DNA of 64,000 bases from assembly GCF_000003815.2 (NCBI RefSeq), contig NC_049987.1, positions 20,104,773 to 20,168,772 of the forward strand. Reading direction: 5' to 3'. The notes beneath the pieces were generated by a model, which had not been told where the DNA came from, made no database searches, and saw nothing but the letters and a program-made list of their open reading frames with translations. A program made the translations under genes and the position numbers. Each line of letters starts with the position of its first letter. The stretch's first letter is position 1. The DNA is from Branchiostoma floridae (taxonomy: Eukaryota; Chordata; Leptocardii; Amphioxiformes; Branchiostomatidae). Shown here piece by piece: positions 45,151 through 57,521 of the stretch.

Positions 45151-46429
45151 GATCAAGCCACCCAAAGTACACGTACTAAAACGCACTGACGTCTAGTCTT
45201 ACCGACCTGTATACTTAAAGGTCAATCAGTGACCTCAACATCGTCAATGCCCTACTTGACCCCTATAACAGTGTACTTATCAAACACTTGAGTGGTTCGT
45301 TTAGTTACATATCTCTCTGGACTGATGACGTTTGAACCGGCGGATGACGATGTAATAAAGATGAAAGCCTTTGTTGTTCCATGTCCTGTTCACCCAAGCA
45401 TTAAATCACATTGCCTACGCTATAGGTCGGTGAAAACTCCAGGTCGACTTGAGGAAAACACAATTGCTTATAAAGTATTAATACTACCGCATTATCCAAT
45501 ACAAATGTACTTTTAGTTAAGGAAAACAAGTAAAGAGTGTCAAAGTATAGACTTTTGATTCAACGATGATTGAGAATGTTATCAACATGACTATAAGTAA
45601 GCATTTTTTTAAATGCTATTTTATCGCTACTGAATGTAGACTTCGCAGTGGACGCATATCTATGAAATCTTCTGGTTGAATTATTTTCTTGTCAAGCCAT
45701 TTTCTGACAGCCGGATTGTTCATTGTCGGAGAGACTTGTTTTGCAACCTTGTCGTATCATTTTCTGCGGTTAGCTGAAGTTAGTTGACCCCTAACTGCCT
45801 AAGGCCGTGTAATGTATATCCTGTGCGTTTCTTAAGGCTAACAATGGCTAAATATCTGCTGTGTACTGTAAAGACCTGTAAACAACACGTTGTGGCCCGG
45901 GGCCAAGTCAAACAAAGTAAGAACACATGGCGGTTAGGTCACCTCAACACTGGACGGAAACCGCTGAGTGACCGTTGGCACGATCGCTGAACGACCAAAA
46001 GTGAATTTGTATGACTATGACAAATACGATAGATATCACAATAGAAATTGAACATGATGTAAAAGTATGATTTGAAAGATATACCAAACCAAAGAATGCT
46101 TAGGAAATATCAGAATACACACTTTTCAATCAAATTTGCTTGAACTTCCAGTGAGAGTTTTTATCACTCAATGAGCAGTTGTGGCCTCTGTGGAAGGGAG
46201 GTGTACGTAAGTACGCGATAACAAATAAAATCTATTTTTACGAATATGTATGAATGAACTGTGCGACACACTGTACAGTAGACCCTATTTCTAAAGGCCT
46301 ACTATGTGAATCTGCAAAATTAATGTGGGGGAAGAATGATAGTTGAAACACAAGGTTGCCATAGAAATAGCCACTTTTAACGCATACTAGCATATTTGCC
46401 AGTCTTACACTAGTGATTCATACAAACAA

Positions 46430-46965
46430 TCTTTATTGACACGACAAAAGTACAGCGACTTTCGTAAGGTCTACATGTATAACAACTATTTACAGTACAA
46501 CTAAACACACATATATGGATATCTATAGGTATGATTAAATCAACATATAGGGTCTAGCATGTCATTAACACTATTAGTTCTACGGTATAAACATTCGTGG
46601 ATATATTTACCTGCTTGTACACAGTGAGGGTTATCGCCTCCCAGAATGTAGTTGAATTTATCTATCGAACAGAGAGTAGCAAATTCTTTAGAACAAGCGG
46701 AAAGTAATGTGAACAGCTCTGTGCGTTTATCATTATATCGAGAACAATCCATAACAAACATGACAAAGTGACGTTCGTCTTCGATCTCATTCGGGCAAAA
46801 TGGACAAAACCTCTGGTCACGGGGAATTTTAGTATATCTTCCGGCTTCTATATTTAGTTTGTGACTACTGATTCTCATCTTTGTAATTGCTCTACGAAGT
46901 TCGAAACTGTGTACATTCGAAAGATACTTCTTTTGTCCGTATCTTTCCTTTAGCGTAGAATAAAT
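46430..46965 (-). mobile_element. LINE fragment coding the C-terminal zinc-knuckle region of a reverse transcriptase
   Basis: The frame 46540-46878 (minus) reads RISSHKLNIEAGRY, then RFCPFCPNEIEDERHFV, the Cys/His motif found after the reverse transcriptase in several non-LTR families. The polymerase core is absent, so this is a 5'-truncated copy. Its 3' end lies near 46430 (AATAAAGATTG on that strand). Confidence 0.75.
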
Positions 46966-48547
46966 GCAAACTTTTGAGTTATTCTGGATTCATATTTGTG
47001 TATTTCAGACATCGATCGGGTTATCCAACAATGCACCCTTTGAGTCATGTATAAACGGCTCCCTCAACGTGTTATCGGGTATTCAACCGGTTAATTGGCC
47101 GTTTAAATGGGGGTTGTCTTCTTTTATTCGGCCCACCGTCTCACCTAAATAGTCTGAAGGGTCATAAGAATAATGATCTGACACTCGTACATGCTTTTCT
47201 GTGATCACAAATTGTTTTGTTGCGGAAACTTGCTCTTGACAAAATATAAACACTTCTTGTCCGCCGATTCGTAAGACTGCATGCCAATACCATACCTGTG
47301 TGTCGAAGATATTATCATTTCAAACGCATGACTTTTTGAGCAAAACCGGGACAAAACAATCTATTTTTGATTCTCATGAATAACAACAAGTAAACTGACC
47401 GCTGTTATTTTAAGCCTAAGTGAGCCTAAAAAATGTTGAGTTCAGATTTCCCGTCACCGGAAGTCCGCTTCCTTGTGTTGTTTACGCTTTCTTGGCTGGG
47501 TAAACAAAGTCATGGTGAAAATTATATAGAACATTGTCAACTAATGATGAGTGTGACATCAATTTAAAATCTAAAATGCTTTGAATTCCATTCTGACACG
47601 ATCATTGGGAGGCAATGGTTTGTTCATTCATTCATCAATCCAATCATTCATTGGTTGTTTGTTTTTTTCGTTCGTCCATCCTGTGCATGAACACGAGAGT
47701 GTTTCTACCGAAGTATCGATCAACTGTAAATATTTGAGAAGAAATGGTGACTTTTAGGTAATCAAAATGAATTCCTTTTCCCTTAACTTTGAAACAAACT
47801 TTCCCTTGGTTTTATATCTTGTCTATGTTATTTGCTTGTAACCAGTAAGATTTCGAATTTCGTGTTTAACGTCAAATTTAACATACCAGACATTTGCTAA
47901 ACAGGCCCTTAAAACAAATTGCAGTGTGGGCCACATGAGCTTTTGTTTAGCGACAAACACATAACAAATAGGCCCTTGTTAGAACGGTAAAGATAGACGG
48001 TGTACCAAAAATAAAAACCCACTGCTGACTTACTTTAAAAGCGTTAAACTCACCTCGTGAAACAAGTTTAGAAAAAATCAAAGGTTTGTCACTGACAACT
48101 TGGTCAAGGCCGATATTAAGGATGGAGACCTCTGTGCGACCAAAATTGGATTTGAATTAACTATATGTATTTAATATAAACTAGATACAGTACATGATGT
48201 AATAGTATTGTGATTTTAAAAGACAACAAAAACACACAAAACTTAACAAAACACGCGTCTCTATCAATGAAATTCGTGTCAGCCACTCAGTGGTTTCCGC
48301 CACGGTGGAATGGAGGTTTAACCGACCTAGATAAACACACCGTACATAACCTATCTGTTCAGAAACAGTCACGCTCTTGTGTTTCCAATTCCCGCCCTCA
48401 GGAAGCCGCTAGTTGAGTTGGAAAGCCGCCGGAAGATAAGCTGGGCGACAGGTCTGACGCAGGTGGCATTGTTCGGCCTTCCGAGCTCACTCGAGCGCGT
48501 GCTCGGTCGTTTCCGGCGTTCCTCGGTAATTTCCGGCAGCCAAGCAC

Positions 48548-48554
48548 ATATAAG
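48548..48554 (+). promoter_or_regulatory. putative TATA box of MMP B
   Basis: ATATAAG lies 124 bp upstream of the MMP B start codon; a TCCTCACAG stretch about 28 bp downstream could be the start site. Positional inference only. Confidence 0.35.
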
Positions 48555-48677
48555 TTTCCGTCGCGCTCTGGAATCCTCACAGTACACTTCGGTGCAAGGC
48601 GAAGAAGGGACAACATAGGAGCTAGAAAACACAATCAGGACTTTTGCAACAGGTGTTGAAACTGCGCCGAGAGAGAA

Positions 48678-51600
48678 ATGGCGGACGTTACGCTGAAACT
48701 CGTGGTGCTCTTTGTGACGTTCTACCTGACATCGACGTCGCCAGTCAGTGACGACAGACAGAAAAGACAGCTGAGTCCCGATGTAAGTACAATCTCTTAA
48801 GCACAAGTTATCTGTGTTGATTGTTTGCATTCAAACAGCGTTGGAACAGGCCCTATATGGCGACCTTTGATCTGTAACGTTTATACCTCCCTCACATTTA
48901 GCGAAAATCGATCGGACGACGAGTCTGCGAGCTCTAAATTACGAGGAGGCATGACCCTATTGCCGACGAAGAAATGGCAGAGTTCCCACCTTCCCATCAG
49001 AGTCATGCCTCCTTGTAATTTAGAGCTCGCACACTCGTCGTCCGATCGATTTTCGCTACATGTGAGGGGGGTATAAGGAGGACAACAAAAAAAGACTTCG
49101 GAGTTTCCTCGCTTAGTTTTTGTTGTCTTTGTTTTAAAGTTTCCTAGAAATGTCTCTTCCGAAGATTGCTTATTTTCATAACAAACGCGACCTGTCCTTT
49201 GAAAGGCAATTCCTGATAGAAAACAATGACGTCTTTCCTGACGACTTCTTATTTGCAAACTTGCAGTTTCCGGTGTCACCCGGGGGACGAGGTCCGTTCT
49301 ACCCAGAACCGCCTGGGTACGAGAGTCCACTGGCCGAAATCAGCATGGCCACGGAAGAAATGAAGGAAGGAATGGTAGGTCAATAATTTCTATCTCTATT
49401 AAATGGGGAGGGGCGGGTATTGATAATCTCCAAGCAGATCATACGGTAGCATAAGATAGTATCAAAAGCTGGCAGAGGAGTGAAGCCAGCTTAGGAGTGT
49501 GGCTGTGACTACACTCCTTGGCCAGTGTGGTACTATCTTATGCCGCGATGATTGTAGGATCTGCTTGGAGATTAGGGCATTGATACGATGACACAATGAC
49601 TTTGGGTTTTTTTTCCTATTTCATTCCATGACTCTTCATTTAATCATCGTTATCATCGAAGTCACTGTCTCACTCTCAGCATTTATGGCCGTTGCGCATG
49701 CACATAAGAAATGTCTATATGGGCTGTGGCTGCCGTTGATGACGTAATAAACTGTGTCCATGTAAAAAACAGACATTCCTTCGTATAGTTGCCAGGATGC
49801 TTCTACCTGACACAAAACAGTTTACCGCAAGCCTTTTGTCAAGGTACATGCACGAAATGGACCTGCAGAGATCAACTATTCTTATATATTATATGGTGTA
49901 TGAAAGAAAGAAAGCGTCTACAGGGGTTTCTGGCTGTCGTTTCTATCATACAGCTTTTTTTGTCAGATCCCCAAGCAACTGTAAAAGTAGAAAAGTCTAA
50001 CGCCCTCCCCCAATGCAAAGCGTATTGACCCTGTTTCCTGTTACTTTCTCCTGAACATAAGGTTCTTATCTCGACGCCAGGGCCACTTTTGCTTTCGCGA
50101 AGTTTGTTATCGGGCTACAGACTTTTTGCTATCAGTTAGGTCAGACGGCGCCACACTCTCAAGGACCTTCGGTGCATCTTTATGTCTTTCTTTCTTTCCT
50201 TCTTTCTTACTTTTTCTTTCTTTTTCTTTCTTTCTTTTCTTTTTCCCATTTCCACAAAATTCTTCGCTGTTTCTTTCCTCTCATTCACAAAAGGTTATCT
50301 TGCGGTGGCAAGGTATTCTTGTGGTTAGAGCTAATAATGTAGAATCTAAGGTTCTGGGTTTGAATCCCTTGAAGGCCCCAGCACATGATGTGCCCTTTGG
50401 AGAGGCAGTTTACACCTAACTTAGAATGATTAAAGCATTGAATGGATGACTGAATGATTAAATGAAGGAAGGAAGGAATATGATTATTACAGAAATAAAT
50501 GAAGGAATGAATATTTTTTGTTACAGAAATTCCTAGAGAATTACGGCTACCTGAGGGAAGAGGACATGCGTGACGACATCGCCTCCATCAGTGACGTATC
50601 AGCCGCCATCAAGCTGGTGCAGTACAACTACGGACTGCGCATGACCGGAAGGATGGACGAGTCCACTCTGGAGGCCATGAGGAGGCCTCGCTGCGGGATG
50701 TATGACATCATCGCCGATTACCAACTCTCCGGGACCAAGTGGGAGAAAAATCACATCACTTACAGGTGAGAAAAGGAAAACTGTATATTAACACTTTTTC
50801 CCACTTGACAAAACGTTGACACGCTGTCTTTTGTTCCTCCCGACACACACCCATATACACTCACTCACCGACAAACACAGAGACAGACAGACACGCCATA
50901 TATAAAACTTCGCTGCCCTAAGAGTGAAGTAAATGTCTAAAGAATTAATCTTAGCTTCCATAGGCGAATAAACTGACCACGGTTAGATCCTATGGCCTAA
51001 TTCGCATCAACCTTATGGCAGATCTGTTATAAGCTCAATTCTGTCTGTGTTGTGATTTTCTTTTCTAAGAATTTGCTTTGCCTTTCCATCTAAATCGATC
51101 ATTTGCAAGGTCCTTCCAATGTTCGCGGGTGAGAACTGAGCCTTTAAGCCCCCTTTCGCATACGTCTTGAAGCAGATTGTACTTTGTTATTAGGGACACT
51201 ACCGGAACTAAGGATTTCAATGACGAAAGTACATATAAGTTCACTGATGAAGGATAGGGAGGAGTGGAGAAGGAGGGTCCAGCATGCTTCCCGTGCTGGC
51301 ATCTTATGATGTCCTCGACTGATCTGAACTGAATGATTAGCATACTCCATTGTACATAACAACATAACGTTTTGTTTATTAGTCTAGGATGTTGAGCTTT
51401 ATTTTATACCTCTATTTGGTACTTTATATAATAGTATATAATAGTTGTTGCCATACATCGTACCGTGTACAATTGTCGTGCGATAAAGTTTTGTTTTGAT
51501 AAACAATCATCTGTTTTTCCCGACACAGGATCGAGAACTTCACCCCGTACCTGACCGAGCAGGAGGTGCGGGACACGGTACGGACGGCCTTCGGGGTCTG

Positions 51601-54600
51601 GTCCGACTACACCCCGCTCACCTTCTCGGAGGTGCGCGATCGCGACAGGACTGACGTGGACATCCTGGTCGAGTTCACGAGCGGCGACCACGGAGACAAC
51701 TCGCCTTTTGACGGGAGGTAAGGGCCTGTCAGATATGACGACAAATTGAATACCGTAAGGCCACACTGAATTATATGGATGATATCCTCTGGAAACCCAC
51801 AAACAAACAAAAATCCAACAAAACAAAATGCCACTAAACCACATACAGGACTAAATAAATATCCAGTTCTTTATTTTATATTAGTGTTATGTTCACCTGC
51901 AGTAAGACTGTAAGAGAAGATGGTCGCCATTTCAATATTGGTATATTGCCATTCTTGTTTTGAAAGGGGGACAATGGCACTGTGACCCCATACCCTGACC
52001 ATGTGTCACCTTACCCTGGAGGGCAGCTCCTCTGGCATGCGTGAAGTCCTGTTTGACCAGGGATGCTAGAATTGTGGCCACAGTTTCTTTTTAGAGCAAG
52101 CGAAATCTAGGGGATGTCATCCATAAAATTAAGGTAGTGTGGCCTAAGACGAAAAAATATATATCACTACGTGCAGGGTAAACCACGTGACTGGTAATTT
52201 GAGTTTGATGAAGAAATTGACAAAACTGCCGATAATTTGACCAAAAAAGGCGTTTGTTCTGTAGAACCAACATGTTAATCTGGTACTTTTCCCCAGGTAC
52301 GTTCCGGGTACAGGAAGGGGCCAGAACCTGGCGCATGCGTTCCAACCGCCACGTGACTCGCACTCCTACCGCATTGACGGCGACTCTCACTTCGACGGGG
52401 ACGAGGAGTGGACACTCAACACGGACAGAGGTGAGGAGCGGTCCAATAAAGCTCTCTCGCACTTCAGAATTCGCATGTGCAGCGACAGGAATTGTGGTTA
52501 ATATGCCAAGGGTGAGGGCCTTGAGACATGAATAGAAGACGTCTAGAAAATGGTAGAGGCAAGAGCTTTTTTCAAGTTAAAGGCCTTCACCGTTGACATA
52601 TCACCCACAATTCCTTTCGCTGCACATGCGTACTCGGAAGTGGGGAAAAGTTTATCGATACAGAAAATAGATTGATCAAATTATTATTGTGTCGATTGAT
52701 TGATCTGTTAATTAGTTTGTTTGGTGAGTGATGGATAGATTGATTGATCATCGATTGATTGATCCATTGATTGATTGATTGATTGTTTGATTTAGTGTTT
52801 GATTGATTGATTGATTGATTGATTGATGGTTGGTTGATGGTTGGTTGGTTGGTTGGTTGGTTGGTTGGTTGGTTGGTTGGTTGGTTGGTTGGTTGGTTGG
52901 TTGGTTGGTTGGTTGATTGATTGATTGATTGATTTGTGGGGCCGCGTAGCACAGTGGTAGTGTACTCGGCCCGTGACCGAGAGGTCGCCGGTTCGAATCC
53001 GCCTGCCGTGTTGCCGGTCTTGTGCCCTTGGGAAAGGCACTTTACACGACTTTCCTCACTTTACTCAAGTGAAAAAAAATGAGTCGTCCCTCGGATAGGA
53101 CGTTAAATGGAGGTCCCGTGTATGGGGAGAGCCATACCCCATGCACGTTAAAGAACCCCCACACGTGCGATGGTGCGGTGTGCGTTGGTGCAAATCCTTC
53201 TGTCGGAAGTTGGTGATTCACTTCAAATCACCCGGATGGAGGCCTGGCGACCTCTGTCTCGTATCAGCCACATGGTGATCTACATCATTCACCCGGACGG
53301 GTGTGTCACCCCGTAAGGGGCGGTATAACCCGTCGTTGTGCGAACATGTGCGAACATGTATATAGGGCTCCCTTGGAAATCAGTTACTACGTTAACTGAA
53401 GGGACTACCCTAAAGATCAATAGATAAATGAATAAATAAATAAATTGATTGACAATGTAACTGTTTCACCCAGGCGTGAACCTGCTGATTGTGGCTATTC
53501 ACGAGTTCGGGCACGCCCTGGGCATCAGCCACACGCCTACCCTGGGCGCCATCATGTTCCCCGCTTACGTGTACCAGGAGGAGCCCTGCATCCACCCGGA
53601 CGACAAGGCCGCCATCCAGGAACTATACGGTCAGTTCCTTTTTTCTCCAATAACCTAATCTTACAGTAGCATAAGATAGTATCAAAAGCTGCCAGAGAAG
53701 TGAAGTGAAGATTTCTATGTCTGTTAAAGAGAAGAAAACAACACCGTTAAAAGCATGAACTTTTCTCTTTAGGAGCTCAAGAAGTTCCCAACCCCACCCT
53801 TCCTATGTGTACCATTGCGCCGGAGAAGTGCAACACTCGGGAATTTGACGCCACCTTGCGATTCCGCGGAGAATTGTTCTTCTTCAAGGTAAACAAAATA
53901 TAGGTTAAACCAAAAGAGGTCCACAGGCAGATACATTGATATGATATGACATAGATATAGACATATAACACTACACATATACAATAAAAGTTGAGGAAGA
54001 ACCCGAATGAACCTATTTTACTTCTGTACAAGTGAAAGGATAGTTATCATTAACCATTAGTTGTTTCTTCTTTTTCTTAAGAACTTTAAGAAGCAAAACT
54101 TAGACGTAAATTGAATGACCTGATTCTATTTTTTTCAGGATGAGTATTGGTTCCGGGTCAACGGACGTACAGGTCGCATTTCCGGTCCCGATCCCGTGCG
54201 ACACTTCTGGGCGGACCTACCCAAAAAGCTGGACGCCGCGTACGAACGAGTTTCGGATGGGAAACTTCTCTTCTTCAGTGGTGAGTCAACCTTACACAAT
54301 GGCCAGTTGTGGTTATTTGCAAACGTCGGTCACAGTGTGGCCACATTCTACAACTACTAGCTAGACGAAAAACATTATGCTTCAATCCAGTAAGCTACTT
54401 CGCAGAACGAATTTAATGCGCTTTTTCCTATTTTTCCTTCCCAGGTAACCAGTACTGGCAGTATGACGGCACAACTCCCGAGGCAGACAACCCCCGGCCC
54501 CTGTCCGATTTCGGCCTGCCCGTGAGCTCCATCGACGGCGCGCTGCCGTGGCGCCCGTCCGGGAAGACGTACTTCTTCAAGGGCGACCAGTACTGGCGCT

Positions 54601-55439
54601 ACGACGAGGAGAACGCACGCATGGACGATGGCTATCCGCGCCCCCTGGCGGTTTGGCGAGGACTGCGCCGCCTCGGCAGGGTGGACGCTGTGTTTGAAGG
54701 GGCTACTGGCGATGGTACGTTGGATGGATGGATGAAACTTTGAAACTTTATTAGAATAACCATTAGCGCTAGTCTTCCTGGTATTCATTCACAGAGACGA
54801 TACATTATACAAACATGGTTGGCAACTAGACAAGTCACAAACACATCTAAATCAATAACATATTTACAATATACATAATTTAAAAATTGACAATCCTGTC
54901 GCACAGTGCTTGTAACTACTGGTGGAAGTATTTGTGCAAACCATCCTTAAACACTCTCAGGGATTGTGTGGATTGCATGACAATTGGAAGGTTATTCCAC
55001 ACACTGACAGCCCTGTACATGAAACACTTCATCAGTGCGTTAGTTCTAGGTTTCTCTAACAGAAAAGATTGTTTAGCAGCAAAACGGGTTCTGTAACTAT
55101 GCAAGTTGTTGACCGAACGCAGTTGCCTACTGATACAAATTGGTTCGTTTGTGAGTGTTATCCTTTTAAATGTTGTCATGGTGTTTATTAACAGTCTCGT
55201 GTGCACAGGTTTCCACTTTGGCTTCGACTGAAACAGACGAGTTGCCTTGTTCTGCATTCGTTGCAGAAGGTTTATGTTAGTTTTAGTTGTGCATGACCAA
55301 ACTGGGCTGCAATAATCGATGTGTGATAGTACAAGGCATTCTATGGATGGATGGATGGATGGATGGATGGATGGATGGATGGATGGATGGATGGATGGAT
55401 GGATGGATGGATGGATGGATATCTTTTATTGAGGGCATA

Positions 55440-55475
<36 letters not shown>

Positions 55476-55884
55476 GTTGGTTTATTGATTGATTGGTTGG
55501 TTGATTGATCGATCGGTCGGTTGGTTGGTTGGTTGGTTGGTTGGTTGGTTGGTTGGTTAGTTGATTGATTGATTGATTGATTGATTGACTAAGTGATCAC
55601 AAGGAATTTGAAATAACATTGATAACAATCTAATCGGGCCCACAGAAAGCCACAACCCACACTGCACATTGGCCCATCTTTTTCTTCACGTTGGCCTTTT
55701 TGTTCATCGTAGTAATGACTTCCTTTCCTGATGAGGACCTTATCAAAACGTCGCTGCGTCTTTTACAGATCACAGTTACTTCTTCAAGGACGGGAAATAC
55801 TGGAAGTACAGTGAGAAGCTGTACAGGATCGCCAGGGGGTACCTGAACGGCAAGGACATCGCTACCGAGTGGCTGGGGTGCTAG
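48678..55884 (+). CDS. secreted matrix metalloproteinase B
   Basis: Ten exons join in frame to 524 residues: 48678-48782, 49267-49374, 50527-50765, 51529-51717, 52297-52430, 53474-53629, 53773-53888, 54139-54280, 54445-54714, 55769-55884. A signal peptide ([16 protein letters not shown]) is followed at once by an RQKR furin-like site (about 27-30), a prodomain whose cysteine switch reads PRCGMYD instead of PRCGxPD, the catalytic [11 protein letters not shown] (about 268-278) with Met-turn AIMFP, a hinge, and four hemopexin blades ending WLGC. No transmembrane or anchor segment, so secreted. Four exons have the same length and phase as in MMP A (134, 156, 116, 142 bp), proving recent common descent; here one 270-bp exon covers what A splits in two. 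Introns are rich in foldbacks, SINEs and microsatellites. Confidence 0.94.
48882..49075. mobile_element. foldback element with about 80-bp arms
   Basis: TATACCTCCCTCACAT at the left is inverted as ATGTGAGGGGGGTATA at the right; the arms stay matched through GAAAATCGATCGGACGACGA and AGGAGGCATGAC to a short central loop. Non-coding, in MMP B intron 1. Confidence 0.88.
49424..49573. mobile_element. MITE with AATCTCCAAGCAGATC ends
   Basis: The ends are inverted copies (AATCTCCAAGCAGATC and GATCTGCTTGGAGATT) and the internal TAGCATAAGATAGTA word is also inverted near the other end. Flanks GTATTGAT and GCATTGAT look like an 8-bp target duplication with one mismatch. A fragment of the same element lies at about 53664-53700. 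Confidence 0.8.
50300..50420 (+). mobile_element. tRNA-derived SINE fragment
   Basis: A tRNA-like GGTGGCAAGGTATTCTTGTG head and B-box-like GGGTTTGAATCCC followed by a short body; lies just before MMP B exon 3. Confidence 0.55.
51405..51510 (+). mobile_element. LINE 3'-end fragment
   Basis: GTTGCCATACATCGTACC followed by ACAATTGTCGTGCGATAAAG resembles the fragment at 34505; MMP B intron 3. Confidence 0.4.
52460..52642. mobile_element. foldback element
   Basis: CACTTCAGAATTCGCATGTG is matched in inverted orientation by CACATGCGTACTCGGAAGTG, and GGAATTGTGG by CCACAATTCC further in. About 183 bp, non-coding, immediately downstream of MMP B exon 5. Confidence 0.75.
52660..52935. repeat. GATT/TTGG tetranucleotide satellite
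   Basis: GATT-rich repeats change into pure TTGG repeats at about 52836-52914, then back to GATT, directly before the SINE head at 52936. Confidence 0.92.
52936..53400 (+). mobile_element. full-length tRNA-derived SINE
   Basis: The head (GGGGCCGCGTAGCACAGTGG, then GGTTCGAATCC) has both Pol III promoter boxes in tRNA spacing. The body includes CCCTTGGGAAAGGCACTTTA, TCCTCACTTTACTCAAGTGA and TGCACGTTAAAGAACCCCC, and it ends in an ATAAATAAAT tail. Best-preserved member of the SINE group in the window; MMP B intron 5. Confidence 0.82.
54716..55342 (-). mobile_element. 5'-truncated LINE with C-terminal reverse transcriptase coding
   Basis: On the minus strand, translation from 55342 reads [26 protein letters not shown] and later [14 protein letters not shown], the C-terminal blocks of CR1/jockey-type proteins. 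The 3' end at 54716 abuts an ATCC-repeat tail next to the MMP B exon 9 donor. Upstream it is lost in a GGAT satellite. Confidence 0.75.
55342..55600. repeat. GGAT, GATT and GGTT tetranucleotide satellites
   Basis: A GGAT tract (about 55342-55419) is followed by mixed GATT and GGTT tracts to about 55590, in the last MMP B intron. Confidence 0.93.
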
Positions 55885-55911
55885 ACTTCGCACCACCCAC
55901 TCTACAACTGG

Positions 55912-56104
55912 TTAGGCTAAGGTCACATTTCCAAACCGGGGCCCAGCCGGGATGTTTAGAGAAACCAAAAATTAGAATTTATACCTAGAAATATAAAAAA
56001 ATGTATGCCCATGAAGCTTATGTTGACATTTTGTGTCTTTTGATGCCTTTTATATCGTTCTTTTCCCTCCCGAAGGCTGCACGGCAAATGGAAATGTGAC
56101 CTAA
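55912..56104. mobile_element. MITE of the GGCTAAGGTCACATTTCC family, copy 2
   Basis: Begins GTTAGGCTAAGGTCACATTT and ends GGAAATGTGACCTAAGC. Lies 28 bp after the MMP B stop, probably within its 3' UTR. Confidence 0.8.
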
Positions 56105-56559
56105 GCGTAAATAAGGCCCCCGTTCCAATAGACGGCGATCACGCTGTGCTCTCCTGCGACCTAAAACAGATGTGTGTAATCGTGGATTCCATACTGGGTA
56201 GATCTTAGAATTTGTAAAAGTGCCACTGAAAAGACAACAAAACACACTAGACGTAAGAAGATATGTTTTTCTCTATGCAATTCGTTGACGAACTGTCAAA
56301 TTTAGGTCATAGAGAGAGCGCGGTGAGAGCACCGTCCTACGGGAAATGGCTATAACATCGACATAGTAACTGTTTAACAGAGAAAGATGTTTCTAAGTAG
56401 CCTTGTCGTCAATTTTCTTATTTTTGTAAGTGGAACTCAATACTAAACGCCACTTTTGTCTTTGTGATAAATGCAGAAACCTCCAACACTAAAACAGCTT
56501 GGGATTTTTATACATTTCCTTTGTACATTAATAAAATTCTTGAGAAATGATTTAACATG

Positions 56560-56601
56560 ACTTTGTTTGTTTGTTTGTTTGTTTGTTTGTTTGTTTGTTT
56601 G
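56560..56601. repeat. (TTTG)n microsatellite
   Basis: About ten TTTG units. Confidence 0.9.
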
Positions 56602-56646
56602 CTTATTTGCCCATTAGTAATTACATAACTGAATAGCCCCCCATTA

Positions 56647-56852
56647 TGCCTATGTCATATTTCCAAACCGGGGCCCGGCCGGGCTGTTTGTGGAAACGAA
56701 AAAAAAATTAAAAAGCTATTCGTAAAAATATACACAAATAATACCCACGACTATTCTCTTGACGTCTTGTGTAGTTTGGTGTCTTTTATATTATACTTTC
56801 GTTCCCGAAAGCTGTCCAGCCGGGGCCCCGGTTTGCAAATGTGACATAGGCC
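56647..56852. mobile_element. MITE of the GGCTAAGGTCACATTTCC family, copy 3
   Basis: Starts GCCTATGTCATATTTCCAAA and ends with the inverted GCAAATGTGACATAGGCC; internal CGGGGCCCGGCCGGG word shared with the other two copies. Confidence 0.8.
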
Positions 56853-57521
56853 TTACATCTTGACACCATCTGTGCTTTGCTGGGATCTGCCTAAAGATCT
56901 GGGATACATATGTACAAGTGTATGAAAAGCATCATGGTTCTGTTTATGAAATAAAAGGCAAAGATTGAATAAGTGTATATTCTTCACCAGACTTCATAGT
57001 CATGATCTTTCCGTTTGTTCAGGTATGGTAGACTTCTTCTAATTCTAAGCGTTAGGTAGTAGTAGTTAATCTGAGTATTGAACAGCAAATGATATTGTAG
57101 GACTTTGGCCGTTTAGTGTGTAACCAATAAACAGTGGTTCATCTGGAGACCTTCGTGAGGAGGGCTCTCAGAAAACATAAAAGCGTTTTTTTTATAATTT
57201 TTGCGGGCAAACGGTCTCGCCTTGGGTTTTTCAGGGACGCATCACTGCAGAGATAATTATCATGAATGGACCTGTCATACAATCAAATCATGGGAGCACG
57301 TTTTCATTACAGCTGCATGCGTACACATCACAACAAAATCATGGCAACCAATGACGTTTTTTATTAGAAATCCAGAATTCCAGACCAATAACAATATCAA
57401 GGCAACATCTCACATTCAATAGAAATCCGGCCCCATTCAATCCTGCAGCTGGTTGCCCGATCCACCACATACACCTACATGTAGTGTTTGCCCGGGAACA
57501 CATTTCGCCCAAATCTGGCTT

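Larger units (their letters stand above)
43000..48540. other. intergenic region between the two MMP genes
   Basis: No host gene recognised. It contains a (GT)n microsatellite, a GA-rich stretch and a LINE 3' fragment, listed separately. Confidence 0.5.

Noticed and set aside
44904-45186. overlapping open frames in the GA-rich tract
   Set aside because: Low-complexity composition produces open frames on both strands.
48369-48830. 153-residue open frame on the minus strand
   Set aside because: It overlaps the promoter and first exon of MMP B in antisense and shows no domain.
49150-49386. open frame extended upstream of MMP B exon 2
   Set aside because: Only 49267-49374 is flanked by proper splice sites and joins exon 1 and exon 3 in phase; the upstream part is intron.
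52936-53010. possible tRNA gene with A and B boxes
   Set aside because: The sequence continues into a SINE body, the clover-leaf pairing is incomplete, and similar heads occur several times in the window.
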